From: Bacteroidota bacterium
Lineage (GTDB): Bacteria > Bacteroidota > Bacteroidia > 2-12-FULL-35-15
DNA: 64,000 nucleotides
Direction of reading: 5' to 3'
Assembly: GCA_025963725.1 (NCBI GenBank)
Contig: JAOQAE010000003.1
Span: 496,001-560,000, forward strand
Below, piece after piece: positions 25,215-34,709 of the stretch; within the stretch, counting starts at the first letter, position 1; each line of letters begins with the position of its first letter. The notes below the pieces were generated by a model that was not told the DNA's origin, searched no databases, and saw only the letters and a list, made by a program, of their open reading frames with translations. Position numbers and translations under genes: made by a program.

Positions 25215-27029
25215 ATGGACTTTTTAAAGAAAATAAAATTATCCACTCTCGCGATCCTGCTCGTGGCGCTGGCCTGTTTTATTATCGACCTGAGCTTAAA
25301 GAACTGGGAGAAGCAGGACCGTGTGATCGAGCACGACATACACTGGTATTACGCCTATCTTCCTTCCGCATTTATTTATGATGATATAAAAGAAGAAAAA
25401 AGCGATTACCGCTTCGATGACAATTATTATCTCTATTGGCCGCTTGTAACTGCCGATGGTAAAAAGATCACGAAAACCACCTGCGGGCTTGCCATCCTGT
25501 ATTCGCCTTTTTTCTTTGCCGCTCACGCCTATGCCACAATTTCCGACTATCCTGAGAACGGGTTCTCGGAACCTTACAAAATATTCCTCCTGCTCAGCGC
25601 CATCTTTTACCTTGTGCTGGGCCTCGATTTTATCCGGAAAGTGCTGCGCCATTATGGGTTTTCCGACAACCACATTGCCATTACGGTGTTGCTTCTTGGC
25701 CTGGGCACCAACCTGCTGTGCTATTCATCGCAGTCGGCGCCGATGTCGCACGTGTACAATTTTTTCCTGTTCGCGGTCTTCATCCATTACACCATCAAAT
25801 GGCACCAATCCAGCTCCATTAAGAACACCATTATCATCGGCTTGCTGCTCGGGCTTATTTCACTTATCCGCCCTTCCAATGTAATTATATTTCTGTTCTT
25901 TGCCCTGTATAACGTCAGCGATATGGCCTCCTTCCGGGAGCGCATGGCCTTCTTCAGGAAAGAATGCTTTTTACTCAACCTGATCGCACTGTTTGCATTG
26001 CTTGTATGGGTTCCGCAATTCCTTTACTGGAAAGAAGTAACAGGGAATTATCTTTTTTACTCCTACACGGATGAAGGATTCTTTTTCAGCCACCCACGGA
26101 TCATGGAAGGGCTTTTCAGCTTCCGAAAAGGCTGGCTGGTATACACGCCGATGATGATCTTCCCGCTGATCGGGCTGTTCTTTCGCGACAGGCTTTTAAA
26201 CGGGCTGCGGTTTCCTGTTGTCCTGTTCATGCTCCTGAACATCTACATTATTTTTTCCTGGTGGTGCTGGTGGTACGGCGGTACTTTCGGGCAGCGCAGC
26301 ATGATCGAAAGCTACGCCCTGCTGGCTATTCCTTTTGCCCTTGTTATAAGGCGCGTAGCCGAAAGCCGGCTGTGGATGAGGATCGCTTCCGGCTCCGTTT
26401 GCCTGTTCCTGATCTGGCTCAACATCTTCCAGACCTACCAGTACGAAGCGCTCACCCTGCATTGGGAGGGCATGACCAAAGAGCTATATTTCAAGCAATT
26501 CGGAAAGCTGGATAAAATAAAGGATTATGACCAGTATGTAAGCTGGGCGAATTACGATGAAGCGAAAAAAGGGAACAGCTGTGAAACGCCGGCTGTTGAT
26601 ACCTCGCAATCCATCAAGGATTACAACGGGCGTAAAGAAGTGCAAAGAAGCATGATCAGCCTGCAGGCCGCAAACGGAAAGTTCCTCTGCGCCGACGAAG
26701 GCCTGAAGCTGAATGTTGTTGCCACCAAGGATAAGGCAAGCACCTGGGAAACATTTACGCTGGTTATGTTCGGCAATAATGAATGCGCCCTGCGCTGCCA
26801 CAAGAACTTTTTTTTCAGCACCGAGCTTAACCATGAGAAGGAGATCACCGCCACACGCGAAGCCATCGGCACATGGGAGATCTTCAGCCTTGTGGAGCTG
26901 GGCGACGGACTGGTTGCATTCAGGGCGACCAACGGCAAGTATCTCAGCCTCGAGGACGGATCATCGCGGATCGTCGCAAAGGCGGATAACATTGCTGAAA
27001 AGGAAAAATTCAGGTTAATTAAACAATAA
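25215..27029 (+). CDS. GT-C-like membrane protein with C-terminal fascin-like trefoil
   Basis: 604 residues from ATG 25215 (MDFLKKIKLST). Paralog of 20439-22241: the first loop EHDIHWYYAYLPSAFIYDDI, the segment GLFSFRKGWLVYTPMMIF, and SWWCWWYGGTFGQRS match motif by motif. About eleven membrane segments. Residues 478-604 are a beta-trefoil of three units (SLQAANGKFLCADEG, then a degenerate FFFSTEL unit, then AFRATNGKYLSLEDG), each with a WETF/WEIF strand. The tail is strikingly close to that of the AlgJ-like protein at 28455 (both have KASTWET and VAFxAxNGKYxSL), suggesting a recent module copy. It is first in an operon with AlgI- and AlgJ-like genes. Confidence 0.82.
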   Translation: MDFLKKIKLSTLAILLVALACFIIDLSLKNWEKQDRVIEHDIHWYYAYLPSAFIYDDIKEEKSDYRFDDNYYLYWPLVTADGKKITKTTCGLAILYSPFFFAAHAYATISDYPENGFSEPYKIFLLLSAIFYLVLGLDFIRKVLRHYGFSDNHIAITVLLLGLGTNLLCYSSQSAPMSHVYNFFLFAVFIHYTIKWHQSSSIKNTIIIGLLLGLISLIRPSNVIIFLFFALYNVSDMASFRERMAFFRKECFLLNLIALFALLVWVPQFLYWKEVTGNYLFYSYTDEGFFFSHPRIMEGLFSFRKGWLVYTPMMIFPLIGLFFRDRLLNGLRFPVVLFMLLNIYIIFSWWCWWYGGTFGQRSMIESYALLAIPFALVIRRVAESRLWMRIASGSVCLFLIWLNIFQTYQYEALTLHWEGMTKELYFKQFGKLDKIKDYDQYVSWANYDEAKKGNSCETPAVDTSQSIKDYNGRKEVQRSMISLQAANGKFLCADEGLKLNVVATKDKASTWETFTLVMFGNNECALRCHKNFFFSTELNHEKEITATREAIGTWEIFSLVELGDGLVAFRATNGKYLSLEDGSSRIVAKADNIAEKEKFRLIKQ

Positions 27030-27038
27030 GACCGAAAC

Positions 27039-28451
27039 ATGCTTTTCAGCAGCACATTCTTTCTTGTTTACTTTTTGCCCGTATTTTTTACCATCTACTT
27101 TCTGCTGCCTCTGTGGCTGAAGAACTACTTCATTGTTTTTGCCAGCATTCTTTTTTATGCATGGGGCGCGCCCCAGTTCGTGTTTATCCTGCTTGGCACA
27201 GTGCTTTTCAACTTTGCCCTCGCACACCTCATCGTGCGAAGCAGCGGCCGCAGAAAACGCATGCTGCTGATCTTCTCGGTGATCGTGAATGTATGCCTGC
27301 TGCTCTTCTTCAAATACGCCAACTTTTTTGCCGACAATGTGAATGTGCTGCTGCAGGCGATGGATGTGAACGCAATTGACTTCATGCGGATCGCTCTGCC
27401 CATCGGGATTTCCTTTTTTACATTCCATCAGCTGAGCTTTATCATCGATGTGTACCGCGGCGTAAAGCCCCCGATGAAGAACATCGTGGATTATGCCCTG
27501 TACATCCTGCTGTTCCCGCAGCTCATTGCCGGGCCGATCATCCGTTATAACGAGATCTCCGACCAGATCGAAGGCCGCAACAAGCGCTTCAACGTGGATG
27601 AAGTGCTGGAGGGCTTTTTACGCTTCGCCGTAGGACTGGCAAAAAAAGTGCTCATCGCCAATGTGCTCGGGCGTGAAGCCGACCGCATCTTTGCATTACC
27701 TGCAGCGGAGCTTGATTTTGTGCTTTCATGGATGGGCGCCATCACCTACACCTTCCAGATCTATTTCGACTTCTCCGGCTATTCCGACATGGCGATCGGA
27801 CTGGCAAAAATGATGGGCTTTACATTTCCCGAAAATTTCAATCACCCTTACATTGCCCAAAGCATCACCGATTTCTGGAGAAGGTGGCATATTTCCCTCA
27901 GCCGCTGGATGCGCGACTACCTGTACATTCCGCTCGGCGGCAACAAAGTATCCGATGCGCGGCTTTACTTTAATCTCTGGGTGGTGTTTCTTATTTCAGG
28001 CTTCTGGCATGGCGCCGAATGGACCTTCATTGCATGGGGAGCCTATCATGGCTTTTTTCTTGCTATAGAGCGGCTGTTCCTGCTGAAGCTGACTTCCCGG
28101 ATCGGCATCTTCTTCCGCATCGCATTCACGTTCCTTATCGTTGTGCTGGGCTGGGTGCTGTTCAGGGCGCATAACATTCAGCAGGCCGGCAGCTTCTTCC
28201 GGAAAATGTTCTCTTTCAGCACAGGCGGAACGCATTACTTTTCTCCGTACCTCATTACAATGCTGCTCATTGCCGCTTTCTTTTCATTTATTCCTGTTGT
28301 GGGCAGATGGGCTGGCCGGGAGAAAAATACCGCGGCGGCCGGCATCGGCATCACACTCTTCCGCGTTGCAACAATTATCGTGTTCCTGATCATCTGCATT
28401 TCAGAGATCACTTCAAGCGACTTTAATCCTTTTATTTATTTTAAATTTTAA
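27039..28451 (+). CDS. MBOAT O-acyltransferase, AlgI-like
   Basis: 470 residues, about eleven membrane segments, starting 9 bp after the previous stop. Typical MBOAT marks: LFFKYANFF, LPIGISFFTFHQLSFIID, FPQLIAGPIIRYNE, and SGFWHGAEWTFIAWGAYHG with the catalytic-type His at 324, the position expected from alginate acetylase AlgI. It moves an acyl (usually acetyl) group across the inner membrane for transfer onto a polysaccharide by a periplasmic partner, here probably the AlgJ-like protein encoded 3 bp downstream. The glycan acceptor is unknown. Confidence 0.93.
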   Translation: MLFSSTFFLVYFLPVFFTIYFLLPLWLKNYFIVFASILFYAWGAPQFVFILLGTVLFNFALAHLIVRSSGRRKRMLLIFSVIVNVCLLLFFKYANFFADNVNVLLQAMDVNAIDFMRIALPIGISFFTFHQLSFIIDVYRGVKPPMKNIVDYALYILLFPQLIAGPIIRYNEISDQIEGRNKRFNVDEVLEGFLRFAVGLAKKVLIANVLGREADRIFALPAAELDFVLSWMGAITYTFQIYFDFSGYSDMAIGLAKMMGFTFPENFNHPYIAQSITDFWRRWHISLSRWMRDYLYIPLGGNKVSDARLYFNLWVVFLISGFWHGAEWTFIAWGAYHGFFLAIERLFLLKLTSRIGIFFRIAFTFLIVVLGWVLFRAHNIQQAGSFFRKMFSFSTGGTHYFSPYLITMLLIAAFFSFIPVVGRWAGREKNTAAAGIGITLFRVATIIVFLIICISEITSSDFNPFIYFKF

Positions 28452-28454
28452 GCG

Positions 28455-30110
28455 ATGAAGCAATTGAAGACAACAACCTTTATCCTTCTGTTCCTCCTGC
28501 TTTGGATCCCACTGCTGCAACAGCTTACCGGGATCTTCAAAGAAACCAGGCTGAAGGGCGCCTATGTTGAATCGGTGATGCCGAAGTTTTCTGCCGACAG
28601 CTTAAAAACATTCGGCTACCAGAAGCAGTTTGAAAAATACCAGAACGAGCATTTCGGGCTGAGGCCATTGTTTGTGAAATTAAAGAACACGCTCGAGTAT
28701 CTCCTTTTCGGTGAGCTGAGCGTTACGGATAATGTGCTGGGCAAGAACGGGCTGATCTTCAGCAGGGGCTCCATAGGGCGCACGCTTGGCATCTACTACA
28801 ATGGCAGGGAACAGAATGAGGCCACGGCGGAAAAGATCCGGTTCATGAAGGAAGCGCTTGAAAGACGCGGCAGCCATGTGATCGTGCTGATGGCGCCTTC
28901 CAAGGAGATGGTTTTCCCGGAATACCTGCCGGATTCCTACCTTGGCCAGGCCAAACCGGCGAATGATTATTCCGACCTGGTGCGCAGCCTGAACAGGGCC
29001 GGTGTGCCGCTGCTCGACTTCTGCACGTATTTCCGGAAAATGAAGGATACCAGCAGCATACAGCTCTTTACAAAAACCGGCTTTCACTGGTCGGTTTATG
29101 CCGCCTCGCTGGCAGAGGACTCGCTGCTTCATTTTATCCGCCCTTACGTAAAGGGGCCGATGCTGGAATACAGGCGTGTCGGCGCCGAGTGGTCGGATAC
29201 CGCAAGGCTCTCCGATGCTGATTTTGAAGACCCGCAGAATCTTTTTATTTCATTGCAGCAGGACCGCTACCTCTATCCGAAGCTGGAAATGGTGAAAGGC
29301 ACAGCGGGCAGGAAACGCCCGAAGGTGATCATCATTGGCGACAGCTTTTTCTGGCAGATCAAAGACCAGAAGCGGCTGAAGACTATTTTTTCGCCGGACT
29401 CGAAATACTGGTATTACTTTGCCAGCACTTCATTTCCGCTTAACGACGATGCCGGTGTTCCCTTAAGGAATATCAACATTATAGAGGAGCTGGAAACAGC
29501 GGACATTGTGCTGCTGTCGGGCTCCATGGGCACGTTCGACCATTTCCCCTTCGGTGTTTCCGATTATTACTACGAGCACATCGCGCAGCAAAAAGAGCTC
29601 ATTAAGGGCATCTTCGCTTATTTATGGGACCATCCTGAATGGGCAAAAGGGCTTCCCGAAAGCAGCCGCGCAAACAACGACGTGTATACCCGGCTTGTTG
29701 AGAAAGAAGCCATAAAGATCTGCAGCTATAAAAGAACCATCCGCCTGAAAGCAAACAACGGGCGCTTTGTTTCTGCTGATGGCGCGCGGAATAACATTGC
29801 CGTTTGCGACAAGCAAAAAGCATCCACCTGGGAAACGCTGGGGCTGATCCCGCTGGGCGGCAACAAGTATGCGATCAGTTCCTATAAGAACAGGTACTTT
29901 TCAGCCGAGCTTGGAGGCCGGGGGGAGCTCATCGCCAACAGGCCCGCGATCCGCGATTGGGAAGTATTTACAATGCTGGAGCTGGAAGATGGCAGGGTGG
30001 CATTTAAAGCCGCTAACGGAAAGTATGTGAGCCTCGATGAAACAAGCCTTCAGCTCTTTGCAAAGGCAGCTTCTGTTGGCCCGGGGGAAAAATTCCTAAT
30101 GATGGATTGA
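28455..30110 (+). CDS. AlgJ/AlgX-like acetyltransferase with C-terminal fascin-like trefoil
   Basis: 551 residues. One N-terminal membrane anchor (about 8-25). The SGNH-type catalytic parts are TKTGFHWSVYAA (His211, Trp212) and VIIIGDSFFWQI (Asp296, Ser297), as in AlgJ/AlgX (DHHW group), preceded by VLMAPSKEMVFPEYLPDSY. Residues 426-551 are a three-unit beta-trefoil (IRLKANNGRFVSADG, YFSAELGG, VAFKAANGKYVSLDE). AlgX also carries a C-terminal carbohydrate-binding module, but of a different fold, so the trefoil here may play the same polymer-holding part. Directly downstream of the AlgI-like gene. Periplasmic, inner-membrane anchored. Confidence 0.87.
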   Translation: MKQLKTTTFILLFLLLWIPLLQQLTGIFKETRLKGAYVESVMPKFSADSLKTFGYQKQFEKYQNEHFGLRPLFVKLKNTLEYLLFGELSVTDNVLGKNGLIFSRGSIGRTLGIYYNGREQNEATAEKIRFMKEALERRGSHVIVLMAPSKEMVFPEYLPDSYLGQAKPANDYSDLVRSLNRAGVPLLDFCTYFRKMKDTSSIQLFTKTGFHWSVYAASLAEDSLLHFIRPYVKGPMLEYRRVGAEWSDTARLSDADFEDPQNLFISLQQDRYLYPKLEMVKGTAGRKRPKVIIIGDSFFWQIKDQKRLKTIFSPDSKYWYYFASTSFPLNDDAGVPLRNINIIEELETADIVLLSGSMGTFDHFPFGVSDYYYEHIAQQKELIKGIFAYLWDHPEWAKGLPESSRANNDVYTRLVEKEAIKICSYKRTIRLKANNGRFVSADGARNNIAVCDKQKASTWETLGLIPLGGNKYAISSYKNRYFSAELGGRGELIANRPAIRDWEVFTMLELEDGRVAFKAANGKYVSLDETSLQLFAKAASVGPGEKFLMMD

Positions 30111-30147
30111 TCGTGCTATCCTTTCGTTTTGCTGCGCTTATTATACT

Positions 30148-31620
30148 CTAATTCACGAAGGGCAGCTTTTCAACTTTCAGCGTCCCTATATTCATTGTCG
30201 GCACGCCATCACCGTATGTTTTCGCAGTGTCGGGCAACACATCGCCCCGCACCATCGAGTATTCCGTTGCCGATGCCATCCAGTGATAAAAAGGGAAATC
30301 CGCCAACACCTCAAAGCTGCCATCGGGCTTTGTATAGGTTGTGTACGACTTCGACCACCATTGATTCCAGGCCAGGACCAATCCGCCCTGTAAAGGCTCG
30401 TTATCGGCGTTTACGAGCCGGCCGGCGATGCGGCTTGTGGTAAATTTGCTGTAATTGTAGTAATTGGACATGCAGCGGCAGCTGTCCTTTTCCGCGCCGG
30501 GCCTGTATTTTCTGAACTCGTCGGCAAGCGGCTTAACGGTTCCGTTCACCACACCTTTATTTGCCGTTACCGTTTTGCCGTTCAGCGTTACCACACCCAT
30601 AAAATTGGCATGGAAGCTATACCATTCCACATCCTTGTACTGCCACCATGAATAGCCGATTGCTCCGCAATTGTATGCCTGGTTCAGCGTTTTGTGTGCA
30701 AACTTGTTCTGCTCCATATAGCTTACCGAATCATTGTCGGCAGGCACAGCTGTTTCCCCAAGCATCCAGGGCTTTTTCAAATACGTTCCGTACCAGTACA
30801 TTTCATTCCTCACCATTTCAGGCTCATACTCATAAGGGTGAAAGGAAAGGAAATCAACATCGAGGATGTTGGGATCCCACTCGAAAACCTCCCTCACGCC
30901 CGCAAGCCCTATCGTTGACAGCTGGTTCGGCGCATACATCTTCACGATCTTACTCCATTTCTTTACGGTATTGTATACCTCCTCCTTGGAATGTTCAAGG
31001 GAATCGAAATACAGCGGCTCATTGAAAAAGTCATAGGCAAGGATGGCTGGCTCGTCCTTAAAGCGCCTTGCAAGCTGCATCAGGTGATAATCGGTGCTGT
31101 GGATCTCCGCCGACATCCTTGTTAAAAAGATCACCTTCAATCCTGCATCGCCTGCTATCTTAAAAAGCTCATCCAGCACATGAAAATATTTATCGTAATT
31201 GGCCTTGTCGGAAAGCTGCAGCTGGGCACTGCCGTCCTTCCCTACAGCGGCTCCAAAGCTCAGTGCCCCTGTTCTTTTATCCACGTATTCTTCGCCTACG
31301 CCAACCAGCCTCACTGCGTTAAAGCCCATTTCCCTGATCAGGTCCATATCCGCCTTCAGCTGCAGGAGGCAGGAATCCTTTGTGGTGTATAGGTTCTTAA
31401 AGCCCGCATTATAGCCTGTGTAGGCACATGGCCAAAACTCTTCGCCATTGCTCTGGATAGATACCATGTAGTTCAGCGTTACCGGGTAATACTCTTTCCC
31501 ATCCAGGAAAAAGCGCTTATCCTTTATAGAAACGAAATGATCCTCTGCCTTAAGCGGGAATGATAAATAGATGACTGCAGCCGCAGAAAGCACTATGAAC
31601 AGGAGAATGTATTTTTTCAT
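30148..31620 (-). CDS. GH5-like glycoside hydrolase with C-terminal regulatory-like domain
   Basis: 490 residues, exported or anchored by an N-terminal hydrophobic segment (MKKYILLFIVLSAAAVIYLS). The TIM-barrel region (about 30-370) has EMGFNAVRLVGVG, the acid/base motif AYDFFNEPLYF and the nucleophile motif WMLGETAVP, the spacing and form of clan GH-A enzymes near family 5. Residues about 400-480 are a carboxypeptidase-regulatory/CNA-B-like beta sandwich (IAGRLVNADNEPLQGG). It is the last gene of a minus operon with GT2, a trefoil lipoprotein and a trefoil membrane protein, suggesting it trims or releases the polymer made by the locus. Substrate unknown. Confidence 0.85.
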   Translation of the reverse strand: MKKYILLFIVLSAAAVIYLSFPLKAEDHFVSIKDKRFFLDGKEYYPVTLNYMVSIQSNGEEFWPCAYTGYNAGFKNLYTTKDSCLLQLKADMDLIREMGFNAVRLVGVGEEYVDKRTGALSFGAAVGKDGSAQLQLSDKANYDKYFHVLDELFKIAGDAGLKVIFLTRMSAEIHSTDYHLMQLARRFKDEPAILAYDFFNEPLYFDSLEHSKEEVYNTVKKWSKIVKMYAPNQLSTIGLAGVREVFEWDPNILDVDFLSFHPYEYEPEMVRNEMYWYGTYLKKPWMLGETAVPADNDSVSYMEQNKFAHKTLNQAYNCGAIGYSWWQYKDVEWYSFHANFMGVVTLNGKTVTANKGVVNGTVKPLADEFRKYRPGAEKDSCRCMSNYYNYSKFTTSRIAGRLVNADNEPLQGGLVLAWNQWWSKSYTTYTKPDGSFEVLADFPFYHWMASATEYSMVRGDVLPDTAKTYGDGVPTMNIGTLKVEKLPFVN

Positions 31621-31629
31621 CGGATCGCT

Positions 31630-34167
31630 CTATTTTTTAATCAGTTCAAATGTTTCCCAGGTGCTCGGCCGGATCTTGTCTGCCGATAGCTTTTCGTCGG
31701 TGCTATGGTCGGCGCATACGAACATTCCGTAGGAGGATTTTATATTCACTGCCGACAGTCCGGTGCCAATGAACCGGAACGATTCCCATTCCCGGGCCTC
31801 TTTCCTGTCGGCAACTAATACCGATCCCTTGTTACGTACATCGCATACAAACATGCCGTTGGAAGCTTTCAGCGCAAAGCTGCCATCGGCAAGCTCCACC
31901 TTTTCAAACACTTCGGCTTTTGCAGCATCCGGCTCAATGGCCGCAAGCTGCATGCCTTCCCCAAGCGCAATGTAATTTCCGCCGCTTGCCTTCAGGATAA
32001 ACTTCCTGACCTCCGCAAGGCCGGCAGGCACCGGCTCCTCTTTCACCTTGTTGCTTTTGCAAATGGTAATGTTCAGATCATCGGCATATCCGGCGCCATA
32101 CCCGAAATAATACAGGCAAAAGTTCACCTTTTGCAGGGGGCTCTCCACGGGAACCACGGCCTTTAAATTAATTAGCTGCCAGCCATCCCCGGCATCGCTT
32201 GTGATCACTTCACAATTATTGTCGAAAAATTCGGGGTGGGTTACCCCCGACAGGGTAATCCCTATTGGCCTGTCAGGCGTATGGCTCTTAACGGAAATAT
32301 CAAAGGCATCTCCGGGCGCGGCATCAAACGAGGTGCAGCAGGTGTATTGTCCGGGCGGTATTTTTATGGAGTGCATGCCGGAAACGTGCTTTTCGGTAGA
32401 TGCAAGGGTAGCTTCGCCAATAGCGGGAGACCCGGGGGAAGAAAGAAACACAGAATGCGCATCGTCCTGCTTTTCAAAATCATACTTGTATTGCAGGGCT
32501 TCGGCATAATGCGGCCTTGCTTTTACCGTGTCGATCTCCAGCATGTAAAAGCGCTCGCCGGTTGCCTCGTTATATTTTTCCAGGCGGATGTTCTTTACAA
32601 TAGAATCGAGCCCCGCGGTGATCTTTTTCAGCACGTTGAGCTCCTCGCTCTCCTGCATCTGGATAAAATACACCAGCACCTGCGGTTTGCCAACAAAGAA
32701 CTGTTCGGGGCTGAGCCTCATATCCCATTTCCAGATCAGGTTCCGGGGCTCCTGGATGTCGTAAAAATAAGAGTTGGGATACTGCCGGCGCAGAAAGAAA
32801 TTGGTATTGTGATAAGCGCCCCCGCCATAGCTCGCACCGAACCGGATCCCCGACTCTATGAAGCAGGCGCCCTGGAAGCCCGTGGTGATGATCTTCGGAA
32901 CATCCTTGTACTTCTTCGCCTCCAGGCTGCTCTCATAAATCTTGTTGGTTTCCTTATAAGGACGCAACCCTTCTGAAACCTTAAAGCCAAATATGGCGAG
33001 GCACAAGCCGAACAGAACGTAACCTGCTTTACGGGGCTGCGGCCTGTCCATCACATAGTACATCGCCGCAAGGGCCGGGATGATGAGCATTTGAGATGCG
33101 ATGAGATAATGATACCCGAACTGCTTCGAAGCGAGCGCCAGCTGTACCGTGCAGACGATGAAAGCGCCAAGCATGAGGCGGTAAAAATTCTCTTTCTGCT
33201 TCTTTTTTAGAAGGCCGGTGATGAGGCCGCCGATCAGTATGAAATAGCCGGCGCTGAAAAACAGGTCGTGCTGAAAAAGTTTCACAAGGTTGGAAGTAAG
33301 CGTATCTGCGCTCACGCCTTCCGCTCCCTGTCCGTATCTGCCCGAATGCGTTGCCAGCCGCGTAAACCAGTTGTACATCTCGGGGAGCTTCGGCCAGATC
33401 GGGTAGATCATGATGGCGCCCAGCACCAAGGTAAGCAGCGCATACCATGCCTTCTGCGAGAATTTAGGCAGGAAGAATAGGGGAATGATGAGGAATGGAA
33501 GGCAGGTCATTTTGGTGGTGACCAGCAGCGCGCTTACAAAGGAGAACAGCAGCAGGTGGGATCTCCTGCTGAAGGCGGATTCCGGGAACTTATCCCGCTT
33601 GTAGCACAGCACCCATAAAAAGGCATAATAGCCGAGGAGTACCGCTATAATGAGATTTTCGGGGCACATCCTTACAAGGAGCAGGTAATGCACCGTGAAG
33701 AAAGAGCAAACAGGCAGCAGCTGGAAAAACAACGCCAGCAGCAGATTCCCGGTATGCTTCAGGATAAACCTTGCCGACAGATAAATGCTCAGGAGCAGGA
33801 GCAGGCCGAAAGTACCGGCGCAGAAGCGGAGGTAAAATTCGGGGTCGGCCAGCACATCCTCATAAGCAATGCCTTTGCCTGAGAACAGGTGAACAATGTA
33901 AATGACCAGTGCGCCCAGCAGGTGCACTGGCGTTCCCGGGTTGTCGAAATGCCCGATCGCGCTATTGCCGCTTGCAATGTTGGTCCCGTTAATGAGATAG
34001 ATGTAGGTGGAGTCGGGATACGTGCAGAAAAATGTTTTGCTCTGGTAATAGCAATACAGCCACAGCAGGCAAAACACAAGCGGAAGCACAAGCAATGCGT
34101 AATTTTGCGAGGACCTTTTTCTATCCGGACTTTGTGCTAAGTGCGCATTGTTATCGCTGTTCTCCAC
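31630..34167 (-). CDS. GT-C-like membrane protein with jelly-roll and fascin-like trefoil
   Basis: 845 residues. Start is GTG at 34167; no Met lies before the first membrane segment. About eleven hydrophobic segments span 22-395, with a first loop CTYPDSTYIYLINGTNIASG (acidic motif in GT-C position). The periplasmic tail is longest of the set: a linker domain about 400-550, a jelly-roll-like module about 560-715 (YKYDFEKQDDAHS, VNFCLYYFGYGAGYADDLNI), then a trefoil from 720 to 845 (FILKASGGNYIAL, ALKASNGMFVCDV, NIKSSYGMFVCAD with WETFEL). The trefoil resembles that of the lipoprotein encoded 24 bp upstream. Likely a glycosyltransferase or glycan-handling protein; inference. Confidence 0.78.
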   Translation of the reverse strand: MENSDNNAHLAQSPDRKRSSQNYALLVLPLVFCLLWLYCYYQSKTFFCTYPDSTYIYLINGTNIASGNSAIGHFDNPGTPVHLLGALVIYIVHLFSGKGIAYEDVLADPEFYLRFCAGTFGLLLLLSIYLSARFILKHTGNLLLALFFQLLPVCSFFTVHYLLLVRMCPENLIIAVLLGYYAFLWVLCYKRDKFPESAFSRRSHLLLFSFVSALLVTTKMTCLPFLIIPLFFLPKFSQKAWYALLTLVLGAIMIYPIWPKLPEMYNWFTRLATHSGRYGQGAEGVSADTLTSNLVKLFQHDLFFSAGYFILIGGLITGLLKKKQKENFYRLMLGAFIVCTVQLALASKQFGYHYLIASQMLIIPALAAMYYVMDRPQPRKAGYVLFGLCLAIFGFKVSEGLRPYKETNKIYESSLEAKKYKDVPKIITTGFQGACFIESGIRFGASYGGGAYHNTNFFLRRQYPNSYFYDIQEPRNLIWKWDMRLSPEQFFVGKPQVLVYFIQMQESEELNVLKKITAGLDSIVKNIRLEKYNEATGERFYMLEIDTVKARPHYAEALQYKYDFEKQDDAHSVFLSSPGSPAIGEATLASTEKHVSGMHSIKIPPGQYTCCTSFDAAPGDAFDISVKSHTPDRPIGITLSGVTHPEFFDNNCEVITSDAGDGWQLINLKAVVPVESPLQKVNFCLYYFGYGAGYADDLNITICKSNKVKEEPVPAGLAEVRKFILKASGGNYIALGEGMQLAAIEPDAAKAEVFEKVELADGSFALKASNGMFVCDVRNKGSVLVADRKEAREWESFRFIGTGLSAVNIKSSYGMFVCADHSTDEKLSADKIRPSTWETFELIKK

Positions 34168-34191
34168 GCGTACCTGTTTTTTTTAAAGGGC

Positions 34192-34683
34192 TTATTGAGC
34201 TTCCAGGGTAAATGCTTCCCAGTCGGATGCATGATCGCTGGTTGCGTTAATGCCTCCGTCCTTACCAAGGTCGGCAGATACATATTTCCCTGAAGAAGCT
34301 TTGATATTGACCTTTGCCTGGTCGAGCGCAATGATCTCAAACTGTTCCCAGTCCGCTGCATGGTCGCAGAAGGCTCTCAGCTCGGAGCCGCCTGCGCGGT
34401 TCTCTGTAATGTACTTTCCGTTGGCGGTTTTCAGGGCCGTTTTTCCGTTGCCGAGGTCTTCGCGCTCAAACACGTCTGCTTTTGTAGGGTCGGGCTGACT
34501 TGCTTTCAGGGTAGAATCGGGCTGTACGGCGAGGTACATCATATTCGCCGCTTTCAGTATGAACTTATTGCCCGAGGCTTGTGTTTCTGCGGATGTGTTT
34601 TGTTCTTCCTGCTTCGGCTGATCCGAGCCGCATGCCATTAAAAAAAGTAAAGCGATCACTGCTGCGCCAATTTTTGTTTTCAT
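34192..34683 (-). CDS. Lipoprotein consisting of one fascin-like trefoil
   Basis: 163 residues. Lipobox LLFLMAC after MKTKIGAAVIA, then a Gln/Glu/Ser linker to about residue 38. The remainder is three trefoil units: FILKAANMMYLAVQ, ALKTANGKYITEN with DWEQFEI, and NIKASSGKYVSADLG with DWEAFTL. Nothing else is attached, which makes it the minimal form of the module repeated in five neighbouring proteins. It sits between a GT2 gene (26 bp upstream) and the 845-residue trefoil membrane protein (24 bp downstream). A free glycan-binding or scaffold protein is the best guess. Confidence 0.85.
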   Translation of the reverse strand: MKTKIGAAVIALLFLMACGSDQPKQEEQNTSAETQASGNKFILKAANMMYLAVQPDSTLKASQPDPTKADVFEREDLGNGKTALKTANGKYITENRAGGSELRAFCDHAADWEQFEIIALDQAKVNIKASSGKYVSADLGKDGGINATSDHASDWEAFTLEAQ

Positions 34684-34709
34684 AATGTTTGTGTAAATGT
34701 GTTGGTTAA

